Shown here piece after piece: positions 17,430 to 27,713 of a stretch of DNA of 27,713 nucleotides (the first letter of the stretch is position 1; each line of letters begins with the position of its first letter). The notes under the pieces were generated by a model, which did not search any database, had not been told where the DNA came from, and saw nothing but the letters and a program-made list of their open reading frames with translations. Position numbers and translations under genes: made by a program. The DNA comes from Macrocybe gigantea (lineage: Eukaryota; Basidiomycota; Agaricomycetes; Agaricales; Callistosporiaceae): positions 1 to 27,713 of the forward strand of contig SJRY01000289.1 of NCBI GenBank assembly GCA_011319805.1, read 5' to 3'.

Positions 17430-18672
17430 GTTCGAATCAGGGCGCTCCTCCTCCGAGACCGGCTCGGAACCCAAACCGCCCTCCTCCACCCCCTCGCGCG
17501 TGATCTCGTTCCCGGACTCCTGGACATGGACCGCCTCTTCCGGTTAATAGGGCTACTCGCCCATCTTCCGGTAAGCGCTCCTATGCGCAAGCCCTGGCCC
17601 AACCGGCCAACACTCCTGCCGAGGCTATTGTAGCCCTGGCAAAAACATTCCCACACCTCCCCGCAGAGAAGATTGTCTCCTTGCAAAAGGAAGCAACCAG
17701 GGAGCTGTCTGGACCCCTAAGAAGAAGGCGAAGTCCACTTCTCACAGACCGTCCCGTCGTAATGTCCGGGTCAGTTACTCTTTTCCGGCTGACAATGACT
17801 CTGTTGCCGCCGGAGCTCTCCTTAATGCCCTTAATAGGGCGTTGACCACTGGTAAGTCCTGGATTCGATGCGAATCGATCCAGGATCATTCCGCCTCTCG
17901 TTCTCTTGCTTGATGACGAGGGTGGCTTCTCCGAAGGACCTCAGCATTTTGCGTGAGGCCGCTCTCCGCTGTGCTCCGGCAGGATCTACTGTCGAGCTCG
18001 CAATTCCGATGAGCGTTTCTTATCTGAAACTGCTCGACGTCCCTTATTTCAATGCCGATGGTAGCATTATCACTGCCCGGCAGGCTTACGAGATTCTCCG
18101 AGACTCCTCCTTCTCGGATCTCATTACTCTCGTTGGGGTACCGCGTGTCATGCGCAACTCCAAGAATTCCGATACTGCAACCGTCTGGTTCAACATCGAA
18201 GACACGTCAACTGGCCAGAACGTAAAGGCTCTGGACAATTGTACAGTTATGGTCAGGAATTGGCGTTGCCGATTCAAGGCCGCTCTCTCTTCGCCGGGAG
18301 TTCCTCTTTGCGAATGCTGCTGGCGCTGGGGGCACTCTGCATTGAAGTGCAACCAGCAATCTCTTCGCTGCCCGATCTGTGGGGAATCTCACAGAAAGGA
18401 ACACCATCGCACCCTGGCGTCTTGCTGCAAAGCTCGACCCAAGGCTAACCCTCCTCGTGAGGCTACTCCGGCGGGCCAGCCCTGCCCTCATCCTCCTAAG
18501 TGTCTCAGCTGCAGCCGAGACCACTCCACTGACAACCGGAAGTGTCCCTTCTGGAAAAATCGCTTTGATCCAGATTGGATCAAGGAACACTATAAGCTGG
18601 TACGTGATCGCAAACGATCAGGTAGCAATCAACTAATGCCTCCCCGCAGCGTAATGCGGAGGCCGACGCATC

Positions 18673-20961
18673 ATGAGTGTCTCCTCGGGTAGCACAGCCT
18701 CGGCTGTGGTCCCTGGTTCAAGGGGACGCTCATTGATCTCTTCTTTTCGTATTTTCTCTCAGAACGTAAATAGAAAATATGTACATATGGACATGCTCCT
18801 CTCTACTCTTGGGAGGATTATGATATTTTGTTTTTCCAAGAGCCCGCTTGGAATCTCATAAGACATGCCCCATCTGCCCACAATGTTGAGGGCGAGGCAG
18901 TAATCGGAGGTCCCACCCATCCGGAGTGGACCTGCATCGTTCGCCGATCATCGCTCGAGGACCCTCCTCGAGTCATGGCCTATGTACATAATAGGCTTCA
19001 TCGCCTACGTCCATCCCTTCGTCGCGACCTAGTTGATAGCCGCGATCTTATGATTATCAGCTTCGCCACTCCTGGCGAGCCACTCTTTCTTGCTAACGCC
19101 TACTCTGATGTAGATGCTAGCGCGATTCATCTTTTGCATGATTGTGCTGAGCGCCCGATTTCCCCAACTTAGTTTATCTCGGAGGGGATTTCAATTGTCA
19201 TTATGAACTCTGGGATAGAGTTCATAATTCGCAGCGGTCTCGAGGGGAGATGCTGTGTAATGCAGCTCTCGATCTCGGCCTGGAATGGTCGGAACCTAGC
19301 AACCCTGGGCCGACTTTCATTTCACATAACCCGAGCTTCGGCCCTCGGTTATTGACTTGATGTTCATCCCCATTGATAGTGGGGATTGCCATCCTCGCAT
19401 GATTGATGCGCTCAAGCTGACATCGGATCATGTCCCATTGTCACTTGTATTGGATGTTCCTCTGCTGGACCTATCTGTCCAGCGACGAATGTTAAGTAAG
19501 GACAGCATGCCGGAGTTTATATCCGATATTGCCGGTGATCTTCTCGGAATGGACATTGTCCCTATTGAGACTAATAACGACCTCGAGAGCGTTTGTCGAC
19601 ACTATCAAAGGCCATTGATTGAGCTTGGAATCTCTCATTCTAGGGAATGCAAGCTCTCAAAACGGAGCAAGGGTTGGTGGAACCAACACTGCTCTGAGAC
19701 TCTTGATACTTTCAGACAAACCCGGTCTGAAAGAGATCATCGCATCTGGCGGCGAGCTGTCAAAGATGCTAAGCGCGCCTTCTTTGATCAACGGATCAGG
19801 GAGGTTGCAGAAAAGTCTCGTCATCCATGGGATCTAGCTGCATGGACAAAGCAGAGACCCCTACCTGATTACGAAGCTATCTCGTTCCAGGGACAGCCTT
19901 GTAATTCTATCGAAGCGCTTTGGAATGCGCTTGATAAGTCTTATAATGCTGCGTTTGATCGCACAGTTAATTTGGATCACCTCAACGATCTTGAAGCACA
20001 TCCAGTACGAGACTGGGTCCCGTTCTCTGCTACTGAGCTCCGAGAGTCCTTAGAGCCCTGTAGCAATACGTCGGCACCAGGACCAGACCATCTGTCTTGG
20101 AACCACATCAAACAGCTGGTGAAATTTCCTCACATAGCTGCATTTATCTTGAACATGCAAATGCGTGTCTAGATTTGGGGCACTGGCCCTCTTACTTCAA
20201 GCAGAGTTTGTCGGTTATCATTCCGAAATCTGGCAAACCTGCATACGATACCCGAAAGCCTTTCGTCTGATTGTGCTTTTGAATACCTCGGCAAGCTTGT
20301 CGAGAAGATGCTGGCGCGACGTATGCAGTACGAAGCGACCAAATTTGCTGTCTTCGATCCGAAGCAGTTCGGCGGCATCCGTCAGAACTCAACTGAGGAT
20401 GCTGGGGTCTTCCTTACCCATATTATCCGTCAGGGGTGGTCTAAGGGATTCAAAACGAGTGTCATCGCTTTCGATGTCGCTCAGTATTTTCCTTCACTCA
20501 ACCATCGTATGTTGGTGAAAATTCTTCAACATGGAGGCTTTGCACGACAGGTGTCAAAGTTCTTTGAATCATATCTCGTTGGGCGCAAAACTTCTTATGC
20601 CTGGCGTAGTACCATCTCTCCAGAGTTCGAGGCCGACGTGGGAGTTGGTCAAGGCTCTGCACTCTCCCCAGTATTGTCAGGGCTTTACTTGGCACCGGTA
20701 CTGAAACTTTATCAGAAAGCTGGTGATATGCCAGTAATCATGTCATTTGTCGATGACGGACTGATCATCGCTCAGTCCAAATCCACATCGGACAATGTTC
20801 CGAAACTGCAGAGGGCTTATGCCTCTGTGCATAACCTCTTCACTGACTTCGGCCTTTTGTAGAACACAACAAGACTGAATTACAGCACTTTTCGCGCAAT
20901 AGTATGGACCCTCGTCCGTCTATTGACTTGGGTTTTGCTCCATTTACGGGCAACACCCTGC
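18673..20961 (+). pseudogene. L1-B ORF2 (endonuclease and reverse transcriptase), broken and truncated
   Basis: The ATG at 18673 overlaps ORF1 by 20 bases. Endonuclease: SQNVNRKY, FQEPAWN (after a shift near 18830), GGDFN at about 19181-19195 and TSDHVPLSL at about 19420-19440. Linker: WWNQHCSETLDTFRQTRSERDHRIWRR region split into short frames. Reverse transcriptase: AFDVAQYFPSLNHRML with catalytic Asp at 20473-20475, GQGSALSP, and FVDD at 20746-20757. Frame breaks occur near 18830, 19155 (shared with L1-A and L1-C), 19340, 19590, 20150, 20290 and 20860. Minus-strand element L1-E cuts the gene at 20961 in the region after the RT palm. RNase H and the tail are absent from this copy in the window. 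Confidence 0.87.
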
Positions 20962-21468
20962 TTTTTTTTTTTTTTTTTTTTTTTTTTATATCAACAATTT
21001 ATATAGCGGTGCACGGTAGCAGTCTGCTTGTAAATACACACAGGTACCTACTATAAATACGATGAGTCCGATCCAAACCAGACTGAAGGAAAATACATAG
21101 AGGGCTACAGTGCCCTGCTCTCTCGTGCCCTGGCTCGAGCTAAAAGACCTGAGCTCGTGCATACTCGCTTGCTTGAGCACCGTCCCCAGCCCCAAGGGGC
21201 CGGTTGTGGTCAATTCCACGTAAAAGGTCCAAAAGGACCTATAACGGATGCTGTCGCAAAGTTTGCGGTTTGCATAATGCTCGATCAGTGCTTCGGCCAC
21301 TGGTCCTACTGCCTAAAGATTGCCTAGGTTGCCCCGGGCGATCTCCGCTACAGAGGCAGTCACCCACCGCCTGGATCCGGAATAAAAGCTCCTGCCGCCT
21401 TGTTGGATGCAAGGTACTTGATAAACCAGTGACGCACAAATGCGTCGAACTGGCGTTCAGTTGGCCTG
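20962..21468 (-). mobile_element. L1-E: short 3' LINE piece, cut by L1-C
   Basis: The minus-strand tail appears as a T-run at 20962-20987. It is followed by an L1-type 3' UTR (a divergent copy with GCAA-loop hairpin and CAGTG-GCCGAAG-CACTG), and then the last 36 codons or so of ORF2 (stop at 21360-21362, ending PDPGG-like). At 21468 it is cut by the tail of L1-C. The remainder lies on the far side of L1-C, outside the window. Confidence 0.85.
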
Positions 21469-21491
21469 TTTTTTTTTTTTTTTTTTTTTTT

Positions 21492-21855
21492 AATTCAACA
21501 ATTTATATAGCGGTGCACGGTGGCAGCCGCTTGTAAATACACCAAGGTACCTACTATAAATACGACTAGTCCGAGGCAAACCAGACTGAAGGGAGATACA
21601 TAGAGGGCTGCACTGCCCTGTTCTCTCGTGCCCGCGCTCGAGCTATGGGACTCGAGCTCACACATACTCACTCGCTCGAGCACTGTCCCCCAACCCCAGA
21701 GGGCCGGCTGTGGTCAATTCCACGTAAAAGGTCCAAAAGGACCTATAACAATGCTGTGCAAGTTTGCGTTGCATAATGCTGTCAGTGCTTCGGTCACTGT
21801 CCCTGCCTAAAGATTGTCCAGGTTGCCCCGGACGATCTCCGCTACAGAACGGCAG
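21492..21855 (-). promoter_or_regulatory. L1-C 3' UTR with hairpins
   Basis: The same hairpin order as in D, with changes that mostly keep pairing: GTCCGGG-GCAA-CCTGGAC, CAGTG-ACCGAAG-CACTG, GTGG-AATTGA-CCAC and GCCC-TCTG-GGGT. It is probably the RNA end recognised by the L1 reverse transcriptase. Confidence 0.6.
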
Positions 21856-24800
21856 TCACCCGCCGCCTGGATCCGGAATGAAAGCACCTGCAGCCTTATT
21901 AGATGTCAGGTACTTAATGAACCAGTGACACAAAGGTGTCAAACTGGCGTTCGGTTGGTCTGTGCCAGTTACGGCACTGAGTCATGACGTGGACGGAGTC
22001 CTCAGCCCCTCGTCCGCAAGAGCATAAATCGCTCTCGACAAAATTAAACCGTGCCCGATACGCATTGATCGGAGCATGGCCGCATGCAAGACGTGAGCAG
22101 CGAGCGTAAAGCTCATTATCTGTCACTAACTTCATGAAGCCCATTCTCTTCCGAGAGGGGCGTTCATAGGATTTGGCTTTCCTGCTTCGTGAAAACGAAA
22201 AGTGGAAGCACCAATATATTTCTTGTTCCCAGAATTCTGGAACCAAGTGCTATGCATATCATCGTCTGCCTCCCTTCGAAGGCCATCGGTGGTATAAAGG
22301 GGATGAAGCCCCAGGGAACGTTCAGGCTTCGAGCGAACTCGTGAGCCTCGACTTGTATTGCCCACTTCCATTTGGAAGGGACGTGCCAGAATTCAATCCG
22401 GCGCTGCTCGGACTCTGAGAGCCAAGCTTTCAATGATCTACAAAGTGCAATAGAATGCGACTGCACAGAGTGGGGATTGCAATCAATGATGCGATTAATC
22501 GCATTCATCGAATCCAGAAAGCACACGATGGAGTCAACTCCATCTTGTGTGATAGCCTTTTGGATTGCCATTCGCAATCCAATAAGCTCGGCATCATCGC
22601 TCGTTGATTTGCCAACAGGCTGACGAATTTCGAAAACCAGCCTGCCCTCGCGATAAACACGCGAAGCTGACACAGACTGCTTAAATGGCACTTCTGCTTT
22701 CGCAGGCACGGAGCCATCACTACTCACATAAGAGCAATCATGCTGGGTCGAACACTGGGTAAGTGTTTGATCCAGCGATGCACGATAAGCCTTGACCGAG
22801 TCCTCGTCCGGCCAAGTAACTTATGATCTCAAAGCGACTGTCAAACTCATCGACAAGCCGCCTGCCCGGGTTATTTGCATCCGCAAAATAATCCGTGGTT
22901 AGAAAGAGTGGTGGTTTCAGATCCACCAAATCCTTGAGTGGGGACTTAAGCGCAGCACGCTGTCTGTCAGACAAAGAAGCGAGATTTCTCACTTTAGATG
23001 GGTCGCCCCCAGACGAGGCGGGTGTACTAATTGACCTGAGAGCATGCCTCAGATTGGAATTGGCGAGGCGGGCAGAGGACCCGACCTTCAGCCTTTGGAT
23101 GAACCCGCCGATGGGTTCGACGCAGGCCATTGTCTCAGCCGCACCCTCGGGAGTAGTGCGAAACTGTCCATTGATCCAGATGCAAGCTTTACGCTGCATC
23201 TGGCGTAGTTGTTTCAACAGTGCGACATTACGCATGCCATTGAAGTTCCATAATAAACAGCCGTACGTTGCGATGGGACGCGCGCACGACAAGTAGAGAA
23301 TGCGTTTCTGCTGAGGGGATAAGCCCCGAACAGAATTGCCCAACATCTGAAAGGCTCTGGCAGTAGTCAAGGCCTTCGTAGCATAGAATCGAACATGCTC
23401 CTTAAAAGAGAGGCGCGTGTCCAAAAAGAAACCAAGGTATCGCCAGACATCCTTGGGTCGAAGCGGGGTATTGCCCGTAAATGGAGCAAACCCAAGTCAA
23501 TAGACGGACGAGGGTCCATACTATTGCGCGAAAAGTGCTGTAGTTCAGTCTTGTTGTGTTCTACAACAAGGCCGAAGTCAGTGAAGAGGTTATGCACAGA
23601 GGCATAAGCCCTCTGCAGTTTCGGAACATTGTCCGATGTGGATTTGGACTGAGCGATGATCAGTCCGTCATCGACAAATGACATGATTACTGGCATATCA
23701 CCAGCTTTCTGTAAAGTTTCAGTACCGGTGCCAAGTAAAGCCTGACAATACTGGGGAGAGTGCAGAGCCTTGACCAACTCCCACGTCGGCCTCGAACTCT
23801 GGAGAGATGGCACTACGCCAGGCATAAGAAGTTTTGCGCCCAACGAGGTATGATTCAAAGAACTTTGACACCTGTGGTGCAAAGCCTCCGTGTTGAAGAA
23901 TCTTCACCAACATACGATGGTTGAGTGAAGGAAAATACTGAGCGACATCGAAAGCGATGACACTCATTTTAAATCCCTTAGACCACCCCTGACGGATAAT
24001 ATGGGTAAGGAAGACCCCAGCATCCTCAGTTGAGTTCTGACGGATGCCGCCGAACTGCTTCGGATCGAAGACAGCAAATTTCGTCGCTTCGTACTGCATA
24101 TGTCGCGCTAGCATCTTCTCGACGAGCTTGCCGAGGGTATTCAAAAGCACAATCGGACGAAAGGCTTTCGGGGTATCGTATGCAGGTTTGCCAGGTTTCG
24201 GAATGATCACTGACAAACTCTGCTTGAAGTAAGAGGGCCAGTGCCCCAAATCCAGACATGCATTTGCAATGTTCAAGATGAATGCAGCTATGTGAGGAAA
24301 TTTCACCAGCTGTTTGATGTGGCTCCAAGACAGATGGTCTGGTCCTGGTGCAGACGTATTGCTACAGGGCTCTAAGGACTCTCGGAGCTCGGTAGCAGAG
24401 AACGGGACCCAGTCCCGTACTGGATGCGCTTCAAGATCATTGAGGCGATCCAAATTAACTGTGCGATCAGACGCAGCATTATAAGACTTATCAAGCGCAT
24501 TCCAAAGCGCTTCGATAGAATTACAAGGCTGTCCCTGGAACGAGATAGCTTCGTAGTCAGGTAGGGGTCTCTGCTTTGTCCATGCAGCTAAATCCCATGG
24601 ACGACGAGACTTTTCTGCAACCTCCCTGATCCGTTGATCAAAGAAGGCGCGCTTAGCATCTTTGACAGCTCGCCGCCAGATGCGATGATCTCTTTCAGAC
24701 CGGGTTTGTCTGAAAGTATCAAGAGTCTCAGAGCAGTGTTGGTTCCACCAACCCTTGCTCCGTTTTGAGAGCTTGCATTCCTAGAATGGAGATTCCAAGC

Positions 24801-25748
24801 TCGATCAATGGCCTTTGATAGTGTCGACAAGACGCTCTCGAGGTCGTTATTAGTCTCGATAGGGACAATGTCCATTCCGAGAAGATCACCGGCAATGTCG
24901 GATATAAACTCCGGTATGCTGTCCTTACTTAACGTTCGTCGCTGGACAGATAGGTCAGCAGAGGAACATCCAATACAAGTGACAATGGGACATGGTCCGA
25001 TGTCAGCTTGAGCGCATCAATCATGCGAGGATGGCAATCCCCACTATCAATGGGATGAACATCAAGTCAATAACCGAGGGCCGAAGCTCGGGGTTATGTG
25101 AAATGAAAGTCGGCCCAGGGTTGCTAGGTTCCGACCATTCCAGACCGAGATCGAGAGCTGCATTACACAGCATCTCCCCTCGAGACCGCTGCGAATTATG
25201 AACTCTATCCCAGAGTTCATAATGACAATTGAAATCCCCTCCGAGATAAACTAAGTTGGGGAAGTCGGGCGCTCAGCACAATCATGCAAAAGACGAATCG
25301 CGCTAGCATCTACATCAGAGTAGGCGTTAGCGAGAAAGAGTGGCTCGCCAGGGGTGGCGAAGCTAACAATCATAAGATCGGACTATCAACTAGGTCACGA
25401 CGAAGGGATGGACGCAGGCGACGAAGCCTGTTGTGTACATAGGCCATAACCCGAGGAGGGTCCTCAAGAGATGATCGGCGAACGATACAGGTCCAATCTG
25501 GATGAGTGGGACCACCGATTACTGCCTCGCCCTCAACATTGAGGGCAGACGGAGCGTGTCTTATGAGATTCCAAGCAGGTTCTTGGAAAAACAGAATATC
25601 ATAATCCCTCCGAGAGTAGAGAGGAGCATGTCCATGTGTACATATTTTCTATTTACATTCTGAGAGAAAATACGAAGAGATGAAATCAATGAGCGTCCCC
25701 TTGAACAGGGACCACAGCCGAGGCTGCACTACCTGAGGAGACACTCAT
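21856..25748 (-). pseudogene. L1-C ORF2 (endonuclease, reverse transcriptase, RNase H, finger), frameshifted
   Basis: The full domain order is present. ATG at 25748; endonuclease to about 24950; linker with WWNQHCSETL; reverse transcriptase about 24453-23490 with AFDVAQYFPSLNHRML, GQGSALSP and FVDD (23667-23678); connection about 23424-22760; RNase H 22727-22164 with SSDGSVP (Asp), DAELIGL (Glu), FLDSMNAI (Asp) and HVPSKWKWAIQVEAHEFA, where the usual His-loop His and the fourth Asp are Lys and His. The C-terminal finger CSCGRGAEDSVHVMTQC ends before PDPGG and TGA at 21856. Breaks are mostly single-base changes in short homopolymers (for example near 25260, 23715, 22820 and 22170), so some may be sequencing errors rather than decay. 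Confidence 0.9.
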
Positions 25749-27590
25749 GATGCGTCGGCCTCCGCATTACGCTGCGGGGAGGCATTAGGATAATTGCTAC
25801 CTGATCGTTTGCGATCACGTACCAGCTTATAATGTTCCTTGATCCAATCTGGATCAAAGCGATTTTTCCAGAAGGGACACTTCCGGTCATCAGTGGAGTG
25901 GTCTCGGCCACAGCTGAGACACTTAGGAGGATGAGGGCAGGGCTGGCCCGCCGGAGTAGCCTCACGAGGAGGGTTAGCCTTGGGTCGAGCTTTGCAGCAA
26001 GACGCCAGGGTGCGATGGTGTTCCTTTCTGTGAGATTCCCCACAGATCGGGCAGCGAAGAGATTGCTGGTTGCACTTCAATGCAGAGTGCCCCCAGCGCC
26101 AGCAGCGTTCGCAAAGAGGAACTCCCGGCGAAGAGAGAGAGCGGCCTTGAATCGGCAACGCCAATTCCTGACCATAACTGTACAATTGTCCAGAGCCTTT
26201 ACGTTCTGGCCAGTTGACGTGTCTTCGATGTTGAACCAGACGGTTGCAGTATCGGAATTCTTGGAGTTGCGCATGACACGCGGTACCCCAACGAGAGAAG
26301 TAATGATCTGAGAAGGAGGAGTCTCGAAGAATCTCGTAAGCCTGCCGGGCAGTGATAATGCTACCATCGGCATTGAAATAGGGAACGTCGAGCAGTTTCA
26401 AATAAGAAACGCTCGTCGGGATTGCGAGCTCGACAGTAGATCCTGCCGGAGCACAGCGGAGAGCAGCCTCACGCAAAATGCTGAGGTCTTTCGGAGAAGC
26501 CACCCTCGTCATCAAGCAAGAGAACGAGGAGGCGGAATGATCCTGGATAGATTCGCACCGAATCCAGGACTTACCAGTGGTCAACGCCCTATTAAGGGCA
26601 TTAAGGAGAGCTCCGGCGGCAACAGAATCGTTGTCAGCCGGAAAAGAGTAGCTGACCCGGACGTTACGACGGGACGGTCCGTGAGAAGTGGACTTCGCCT
26701 TCTTCTTAGGTGTCCAGACGGCTCCCCGGTTGCTTCCTTTTGCAAGGAGACAATCTTCTCTGCGGGGAGGTGTGGGAATGTCTTTGCCAAGGCTACAATA
26801 GCCTCGGCAGGAGTGTTGGCCGGTTGGGCCAAGGCTTGCGCATAGGAGCGCTTACCGGAAGATGGGCGAGTAGCCCTATTGACCGGGGAGGCGGTCCACG
26901 TCCAGGAGTCCGGGAACGAGATCGCGCGCGAGGGGGTGGAGGAGGGCGGTTTGGGTTCCGAGCCGGTCTCGGAGGCGGGGCCCCTGGTTCGAACGTAGTC
27001 CTCCGGTCGCACTGTACCAGAGGGGAGTGATGAGTGGGGATCAGCAAAGCGAGTTGATTTCCCGCGTGAGGGAAGGTGCGCATTTACAATACTCTGCAAG
27101 CGCGCTCCGAGTTCATGCTGAGGTCCCTGAAGAGTAGGGACGGAAACATGTTAACATCACCAGCAGTAGCGACCAAGGCCGCAATACCCTCAGCGATGGC
27201 ATACTGGTTAGCCCGCCGGGATGGAGACAGATGCTTTGCCGACCTTGAGGATCCAATCCTTAGGGCGGCGAGGGACTCAGTGGCGGCCTTCGCTTCACCG
27301 TGAAGGAACCGATGCCCTTCAGAAAAGATCGCAATACGATAGAATTGTCGTTATAAGCTGCCTCCGTGGACAGCATCGACGGAGATGGAGGAACGGGGGT
27401 TCGGTAGACCCAGTCCGATTCGAAGGGACCAGCGTCGTCGGTATCCATTAAAGTCGCCGCTTGGAAGAAGGCTCCTTCCCCTGAGGGGGAAGGAGCAGGG
27501 GGTCGAGAGGGCCTGAGGGGGTCCGCCCAGGGTGCGGTTTAGCGGTGGAGGCCCACCGCTGCCAACAATGTTGAGCGGATCGTCGCTCAT
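25729..27590 (-). pseudogene. L1-C ORF1 (Gag-like), frameshifted
   Basis: Starts MSDDPLNIVG at 27590 and ends in the 20-base overlap with ORF2. N-terminal Pro-rich part, the STEAAYNDNSI block, KRSYAQALAQPANTPAEA in the middle, then the C-terminal knuckles CERCWRWGHSALKC, CPICGESHRKEHH and CLSCGRDHSTDDRKC. Frames change near 27440, 27330, 27090, 26720 and 26300, several times at runs of C or G that are one base shorter or longer than in L1-A or L1-B. The function is expected to be RNA binding. Confidence 0.88.
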
Positions 27591-27713
27591 TGAAAAACTC
27601 TAATAAATCGGTGGATTTTCAGCCGATTTTCGCGATTTTAAAAACGGGGAGTGCTCAGGATATAGGTATCCGGATCTGCAACCTGATCAAAGATCGTCCC
27701 AAGTGTTGTCGCC
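27591..27713 (-). promoter_or_regulatory. L1-C 5' leader, partial
   Basis: Matches L1-A 4507-4628 and L1-B 14238-14358, including the paired GAAAATC words. It stops at the window edge. Confidence 0.6.

Larger units (their letters stand above)
14359..18692 (+). pseudogene. L1-B ORF1, split by element D
   Basis: Exon-like pieces 14359-14968 (203 codons, undamaged) and 17430-18692. The first encodes MSDDPLNIVGGGG through GTVRPED. After D, the frame resumes in register as SNQGAPPPRP but hits a stop in the Pro/Arg-rich stretch near 17502 because of a small deletion relative to L1-A. The C-terminal half is open from 17868 with three knuckles: CX2CX4HX4C (CECCWRWGHSALKC, from 18309), CPICGESHRKEHH and CLSCSRDHSTDNRKC. 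It ends in the 20-base overlap with ORF2 (18673-18692). The role is RNA binding in the LINE particle. It is disrupted both by D and by the frameshifts, so the protein cannot be made as written. Confidence 0.88.
14163..20961 (+). mobile_element. LINE L1-B, inserted in Copia, itself interrupted twice
   Basis: Plus-strand L1 element starting CGCTTCTCTTTCC exactly at the Copia break. Its own sequence is 14163-14968 and 17430-20961; element D fills the gap. At 20961 the reverse transcriptase reading is cut by the minus-strand tail of L1-E. It is very similar to L1-A and L1-C over leader, ORF1 and ORF2. The 3' end and right target duplication lie beyond the nested insertions and outside the window. 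Confidence 0.9.
21469..27713 (-). mobile_element. LINE L1-C, near full length, 5' end just outside the window
   Basis: T-run 21469-21491 (23-base tail), 3' UTR to 21855, ORF2 21856-25748, ORF1 25729-27590, 5' leader from 27591 to the window end. By comparison with L1-A, about 73 bases of leader are missing, giving a total near 6.3 kb. It is inserted into L1-E within the ORF2 C-terminal region. This is the youngest-looking event in the right-hand nest and the most complete LINE in the window, yet its ORFs still contain many single-base indels. Confidence 0.9.

Noticed and set aside
19150..19175. Canonical programmed -1 frameshift signal in ORF2
   Set aside because: No X XXY YYZ heptamer is in register with the upstream frame and the sequence differs between copies (GATTTCC versus GACTTCC).

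Overview
The window is eukaryotic, transposon-saturated DNA, almost certainly from a filamentous fungus. I favour a basidiomycete of the Agaricomycetes on the style of the LINE and Copia proteins, but that is an inference and I cannot name a species. There is no recognisable host gene. Nearly every base belongs to a retrotransposon, and many of these have jumped into one another.

Two related LINE families are present. Both have Tad-like architecture: ORF1 with zinc knuckles, ORF2 with an APE-type endonuclease, reverse transcriptase, RNase H and a C-terminal zinc finger, and a poly(A) tail. Family L1 supplies L1-A (1-4702, minus, cut by the window start), L1-B (14163-20961, plus), L1-E (20962-21468, minus, short 3' piece) and L1-C (21469-27713, minus, nearly full length). 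Family L2 supplies an internally deleted element with an intact 441-codon fusion ORF (4870-6827, plus), L2-B (6894-10054, minus, 3' half) and an isolated 5' leader (11032-11223, plus).

In the middle lies a Copia element (11224-14162, plus). It has a 5' LTR, a primer site matching the anticodon arm of initiator tRNA-Met, and a gag-protease-integrase frame cut just after the third integrase catalytic residue by L1-B. An inverted, nearly identical LTR lies at 10055-10678, and the boundary of that copy falls inside a tRNA-like sequence. L1-B is in turn interrupted by a 2.45 kb chimeric element, D (14969-17414). D starts with a Pol III type tRNA-like head, ends with the 3' part of an L1 LINE plus poly(A), and is bounded by a perfect 15-bp target duplication.

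The order of events is readable: L2 leader, then Copia, then L1-B, then D and L1-E, then L1-C inside L1-E. All long autonomous LINE frames are broken by small indels, while the L2-derived fusion ORF is open end to end. The most noteworthy items are the two structurally different non-autonomous chimeras (fusion ORF and tRNA-headed D), the covarying hairpins of the LINE 3' UTRs that both chimeras keep, and the tRNA-like/LTR junction. Without the autonomous partners being intact, activity of any element here is unproven.
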